Source of the DNA: JAICMB01 sp963838885
GTDB taxonomy: Bacteria > Acidobacteriota > Terriglobia > Bryobacterales > Bryobacteraceae
NCBI GenBank assembly: GCA_963838885.1
Contig: CAWITB010000021.1
Location: 1 to 64,000, forward strand
Length of the DNA: 64,000 nt
Direction of reading: 5' to 3'
Shown: positions 61,275-64,000 of the stretch, one piece after another
Position numbering within the stretch: the stretch's first letter is position 1
Layout of the letters: each line of letters starts with the position of its first letter
Position numbers and translations under genes: made by a program
Notes under the pieces: model-generated
Databases searched by the model: none
What the model was told of the DNA's origin: nothing
Seen by the model: only the letters and a program-made list of their open reading frames with translations

Positions 61275-63596
61275 TCAGAACCCCAACACCAGCCGCGCCG
61301 TGACGCTGCGCGGCGGCCCGATCGCTGTTCCCGAAAACAACCCCGCAAAATCGATCACGTTCAATCGATTCGTCAGATTCATCGCGTCCACTTGGAACCG
61401 CACCGGATATTTCTCGCTCGCGCTCAACGTCACGCCTACCGACGCATTCAACGAGAAGAGCGGCCGCGTGCGGTCGTCCGCGAAATTCACGCGATTGAGA
61501 ATGTCCTGCCCGTACTGCCCGGCGGCGTCGCTATACGTGCCGTCGAAATCGATCGGCAGCCCGCTATCGTACGTCATTCCTAAAGCGGTCCAGACGCGCT
61601 TTGCCGCCTGATAGCGCAGTCGCGCCCGCACCGTGTTGCGCTGGTCTTGCGAGACCGGAAACACCGTGCCCGCCGCGCTGATCGCCGTCACCGCCTGGTC
61701 GCCCAAAAACAGCCCGCCGGTCACCGGAAAATAGCCGTTCCCGCGCATGTTCGAGTAGGTGGCGTAACCCGAAAACCGTCCCCATCGCGGGATCTCCAAT
61801 TTCACTTCCGCGCCGTAAATATCCGCTCGCGAGAAAGCGATCGGAAAGCTCACGCCCGTGTTCAGCAGCAGATCGTCGTCCGGGAAATCGCGATAGCGCC
61901 GCCGGTAAAAGCTCGAGCTCAGCTTCACCTTCCCGAAAAAATCGCGCGCGAAGCCGGCCTGGTAATAATTCCCTCGCGCCGGCTGCACCGGCAGCCGCAG
62001 CACCTGATTGCTCAAGCTGGTCACCTCCGGGGAGCTCGAGAGCAGCAGGTTCTCGAACGCGGGCGTTTGAAACACGCGATCGTACGAGGCCCGAAATACA
62101 ATCTTCGTACGCGGCCAGAAATAGGCGATCCCCGCCCGCGGACTCCACGCCGTCTCGTTCACCAGCAGGTCGTAATGATCGAAGCGAACCCCGCCGCTCA
62201 GCGTCACGTTTTTCCAGTGCGCCTCATCTTGTCCGAAGGCGCTCTGCTCGCGATCCGGCGCATGTGCGCGAAAATCGAACGACGGCGGCGTGTCCGCATC
62301 GAATTGCGCCTCGTTGGTGATCAAATAACTGAGCGATTCCTGGATCGAAGCGTAATCCGATTCCGCCCCGAACTTGACCTCATTCCTCCCCGCGTGGACC
62401 GAAATAACCCCTTTCACATATTCCTCGCGATAACCGCGGTCCTGCGCCGCGATGATCGGCGTCGCCAAATCGTTCGACCACAACCCCGCCGTAATATCGC
62501 GCGCCATGGCGCTGAAATCCCCCAAAACATTCGCCGAGAAAATGTGCTGATACCGCAACTGCAGCGCCGCCTCGAAATTGTCCCGATCCTGCCGTTGCCC
62601 CGCCTGCTGTTGCACGATCTCGTTCGGAACCTCGAATTTCGATTCCTCCCGCCGCAATACGATCCCAATGCGATTCCTATCGTTGATGTCCCGCTCGTAA
62701 TGCGCCATCAGGTCGCCCGTCGTCCCCCGATTGGCGTAATTCTGCGTCACCGGCGGATCGAGATATCGATCCGTCTCCGATGCGTCCGCGCTGAGCGTCA
62801 TCGTGTTTCTACCCCACCCGTATTGCGTTGCCAGATAACCGCTCGCCGTATCGAAGCTGCCGCCCGCCAGCTCCGCCTTGCCATGAAACCCCGGCCGCGT
62901 GTCCCGCCGCGTCTCCACTTCAATCACGCCGCCCAATTTTCTGCCGTATTCGGCCGGAAAGCCCGCCGTCAGGACGCTCATTTCCTGCACCTCGGCGGCA
63001 TTGAAGTCCGGAACGAATGCCGCCGAGCGGTTCTCCGTCATCGGCAGCCCGTCGATCACGTACTGCGCCTGATACTCTTCGCCCCGCGGATGCAAAACAC
63101 CGTTCGCTTCGAACAACCATCCGGGCTCGTTTGCGACCAGGTCCGCAAGCGATCTTCCCGGTCTTCCCGTCACGCGGTCCACGAGCGTGGCCCCCCCAAT
63201 CCGGTTCACCGGGGCGATGTTCTCGGGATCGAGCAGCGTGGCGCTGTCCTTCACTTCCACCGTGGTGCGCACCTGCGGCACCCCGAGCGCGAATTTCAAC
63301 TCCTGCGGGACCGGCGAGTGGACGTTCACCAGACGCGATTCGGGCGACAAGCCCTCCCGCGAAACGTCGATTTTATACTTCCCGAACGGCAGCCGCTTGG
63401 CGACAAATTTCCCCGCGGCATCGGTTTCGAAACTGCGCTTGTACTCGTTCGCCTCGCTGACCAGGTCGATCGTCGCTCGAACCGGCAGCCCACTCGCATC
63501 CGTAACCGCGAGGCGCAGTTCTCCTGTCTGTGCCTGGCCGAATGCAACGATGGCGAAAAGGAGCAGAACCGCAAGCCGCATGGCCGCCTTCAGCAT
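61275..63596 (-). CDS. TonB-dependent receptor, Oar/CarboxypepD-reg type
   Basis: A 773-residue outer-membrane receptor. The signal peptide (RLAVLLLFAIVAFGQAQ) is followed by a carboxypeptidase-regulatory-like domain (residues about 20-105: VTDASGLPVRATIDLVSEANEYKRSFETDAAGKFVAKRLPFGKYKIDV). Next are a plug (RPGRSLADLVANEPGWL ... YQAQYVIDGLPMTENRSA, FPAEYGRKLGGVIEVETR) and a 22-stranded barrel ending in MNLTNR ... VTARLVLGF. Ligand unknown. ATG 63596 is chosen. It is convergent with the anti-sigma gene (6 bases between stops), so the two may be functionally linked, but this is not shown. Confidence 0.88.
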   Translation of the reverse strand: MLKAAMRLAVLLLFAIVAFGQAQTGELRLAVTDASGLPVRATIDLVSEANEYKRSFETDAAGKFVAKRLPFGKYKIDVSREGLSPESRLVNVHSPVPQELKFALGVPQVRTTVEVKDSATLLDPENIAPVNRIGGATLVDRVTGRPGRSLADLVANEPGWLFEANGVLHPRGEEYQAQYVIDGLPMTENRSAAFVPDFNAAEVQEMSVLTAGFPAEYGRKLGGVIEVETRRDTRPGFHGKAELAGGSFDTASGYLATQYGWGRNTMTLSADASETDRYLDPPVTQNYANRGTTGDLMAHYERDINDRNRIGIVLRREESKFEVPNEIVQQQAGQRQDRDNFEAALQLRYQHIFSANVLGDFSAMARDITAGLWSNDLATPIIAAQDRGYREEYVKGVISVHAGRNEVKFGAESDYASIQESLSYLITNEAQFDADTPPSFDFRAHAPDREQSAFGQDEAHWKNVTLSGGVRFDHYDLLVNETAWSPRAGIAYFWPRTKIVFRASYDRVFQTPAFENLLLSSSPEVTSLSNQVLRLPVQPARGNYYQAGFARDFFGKVKLSSSFYRRRYRDFPDDDLLLNTGVSFPIAFSRADIYGAEVKLEIPRWGRFSGYATYSNMRGNGYFPVTGGLFLGDQAVTAISAAGTVFPVSQDQRNTVRARLRYQAAKRVWTALGMTYDSGLPIDFDGTYSDAAGQYGQDILNRVNFADDRTRPLFSLNASVGVTLSASEKYPVRFQVDAMNLTNRLNVIDFAGLFSGTAIGPPRSVTARLVLGF

Positions 63597-63697
63597 CTCA
63601 GGAATCGAAATCCCACGCAAACGGCGCCGGCGGCGCTTTCAACCGATCGGGCAAGCCGCCGGCTCCGTACGCGAGTCCGCGGCGCCGGCTGGATGCG

Positions 63698-64000
63698 TCA
63701 ATCGCGGACCCAGCTCGCCAATTTTCTAATATCGTCTTTCGCCGCCTCGCTCTCGGACCGGCGCTCCTGTTCACTCAGGATGTGAAGAACCGCGGCCTCG
63801 AAATCAATCGACGCCGCTTGCCGCAGTTTTCTTCGGTATTGCTCGGCCGTTGTCTCGTCCTTGGGAGCGTTCCCGAAGAGCAAACGCGAAAGAGCATCGG
63901 CGATATCGCCTTTGAGGAGTTCCGGCGCGTCTGGAAGGGCCTCAAAGAAGGCGTTCAGAATGTCCCGGTTTATCAAGTCTTCCGGGTCGCCGAATTGCCA
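63698..64000 (-). CDS. Hypothetical protein, 5' end outside the window
   Basis: The open frame continues to the window edge (WQFGDPEDLINRDILNAFFEALPDAPELL ...) and ends at 63698 with ASWVRD. At least 100 residues, soluble, rich in Glu/Arg/Ala helices (TAEQYRRKLRQAASIDFEAAVLHILSEQERRSESEAAKDDIRKL). Not recognised. The TTG at 63976 is probably an internal codon rather than the start. Confidence 0.65.
   Translation of the reverse strand, partial: WQFGDPEDLINRDILNAFFEALPDAPELLKGDIADALSRLLFGNAPKDETTAEQYRRKLRQAASIDFEAAVLHILSEQERRSESEAAKDDIRKLASWVRD

Noticed and set aside
61647..63785. 712-codon plus-strand ORF opposite the TonB receptor
   Set aside because: Arg/Pro-rich shadow of a GC-rich gene; the minus strand gives a full TonB receptor with plug and barrel motifs.

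Overview
The window looks like a chromosomal segment of a soil acidobacterium of the Solibacter/Bryobacter type. The reasons are high GC with strong shadow ORFs, an Oar-like TonB receptor with a carboxypeptidase-regulatory-like N-terminus, a DUF1080 glycoside-binding protein, two gamma-glutamyltransferases, a YVTN beta-propeller/phosphoesterase protein, and a sigma factor/membrane anti-sigma/TPR cluster. The taxonomic call is inference from gene content; no 16S gene is present.

Layout. 1-9.9 kb (minus): a propeller-phosphoesterase gene (two frameshifts, cut by the window start), inorganic pyrophosphatase, a coupled cupredoxin / HD-GYP / outer-membrane-protein operon, and a very large membrane patatin. 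10-19.9 kb: an orphan LolD-type ATPase, a PE-LIG-POL LigD broken at an A9 tract and once more downstream, HtpX, Hsp20 with a clear promoter, feoAB, thioredoxin reductase and an MFS transporter. 19.98-21.4 kb: tRNA-Pro followed by a scar holding a Schlafen/AlbA_2 stub, a second copy of part of the tRNA and a beheaded M28 peptidase. 21.4-31 kb: GGT, DUF72, a CBS protein, an MBL-hydrolase relic, a SagB-type oxidoreductase, a DEAD-box helicase, a glycine-zipper stress protein preceded by a terminator-like hairpin, and a CXXCH-bearing terpene-cyclase-like secreted protein. 31.6-37.4 kb: an overlapping operon GGT / sugar isomerase / arginase family / D-Ala-D-Ala ligase / S41 protease. 37.4-43 kb: enoyl-CoA hydratase relic, DUF488, and OmpH with a BamA that has a Gln/Ala-rich extension. 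43-47.7 kb: a ketosynthase and an exopolysaccharide export set (Wza, Wzz, tyrosine kinase). 47.9-49.9 kb: the conserved tRNA-Tyr, tRNA-Thr, rpmG, tRNA-Trp, secE, nusG, rplK block, which stops abruptly after rplK. 50-64 kb: HicAB relic, zinc phospholipase C, galE, msrA, a fused diadenylate cyclase-YbbR protein, GNAT, apt, acylphosphatase, DUF1080, VapBC relic, TPR protein, sigma/anti-sigma pair, TonB receptor and a truncated hypothetical.

Cross-cutting points. At least thirteen genes carry frameshifts or in-frame stops. Some are clearly decaying accessory genes (two toxin-antitoxin pairs, MBL, M28, enoyl-CoA hydratase). Others sit in genes expected to work (bamA, feoB, ligD, wza), so uncorrected sequencing indels are a serious alternative. 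The most system-like novelties are the cupredoxin/HD-GYP/barrel operon, the diadenylate cyclase-YbbR fusion, and the sigma/anti-sigma/TPR cluster beside a TonB receptor. None can be called a new system from sequence reading alone.
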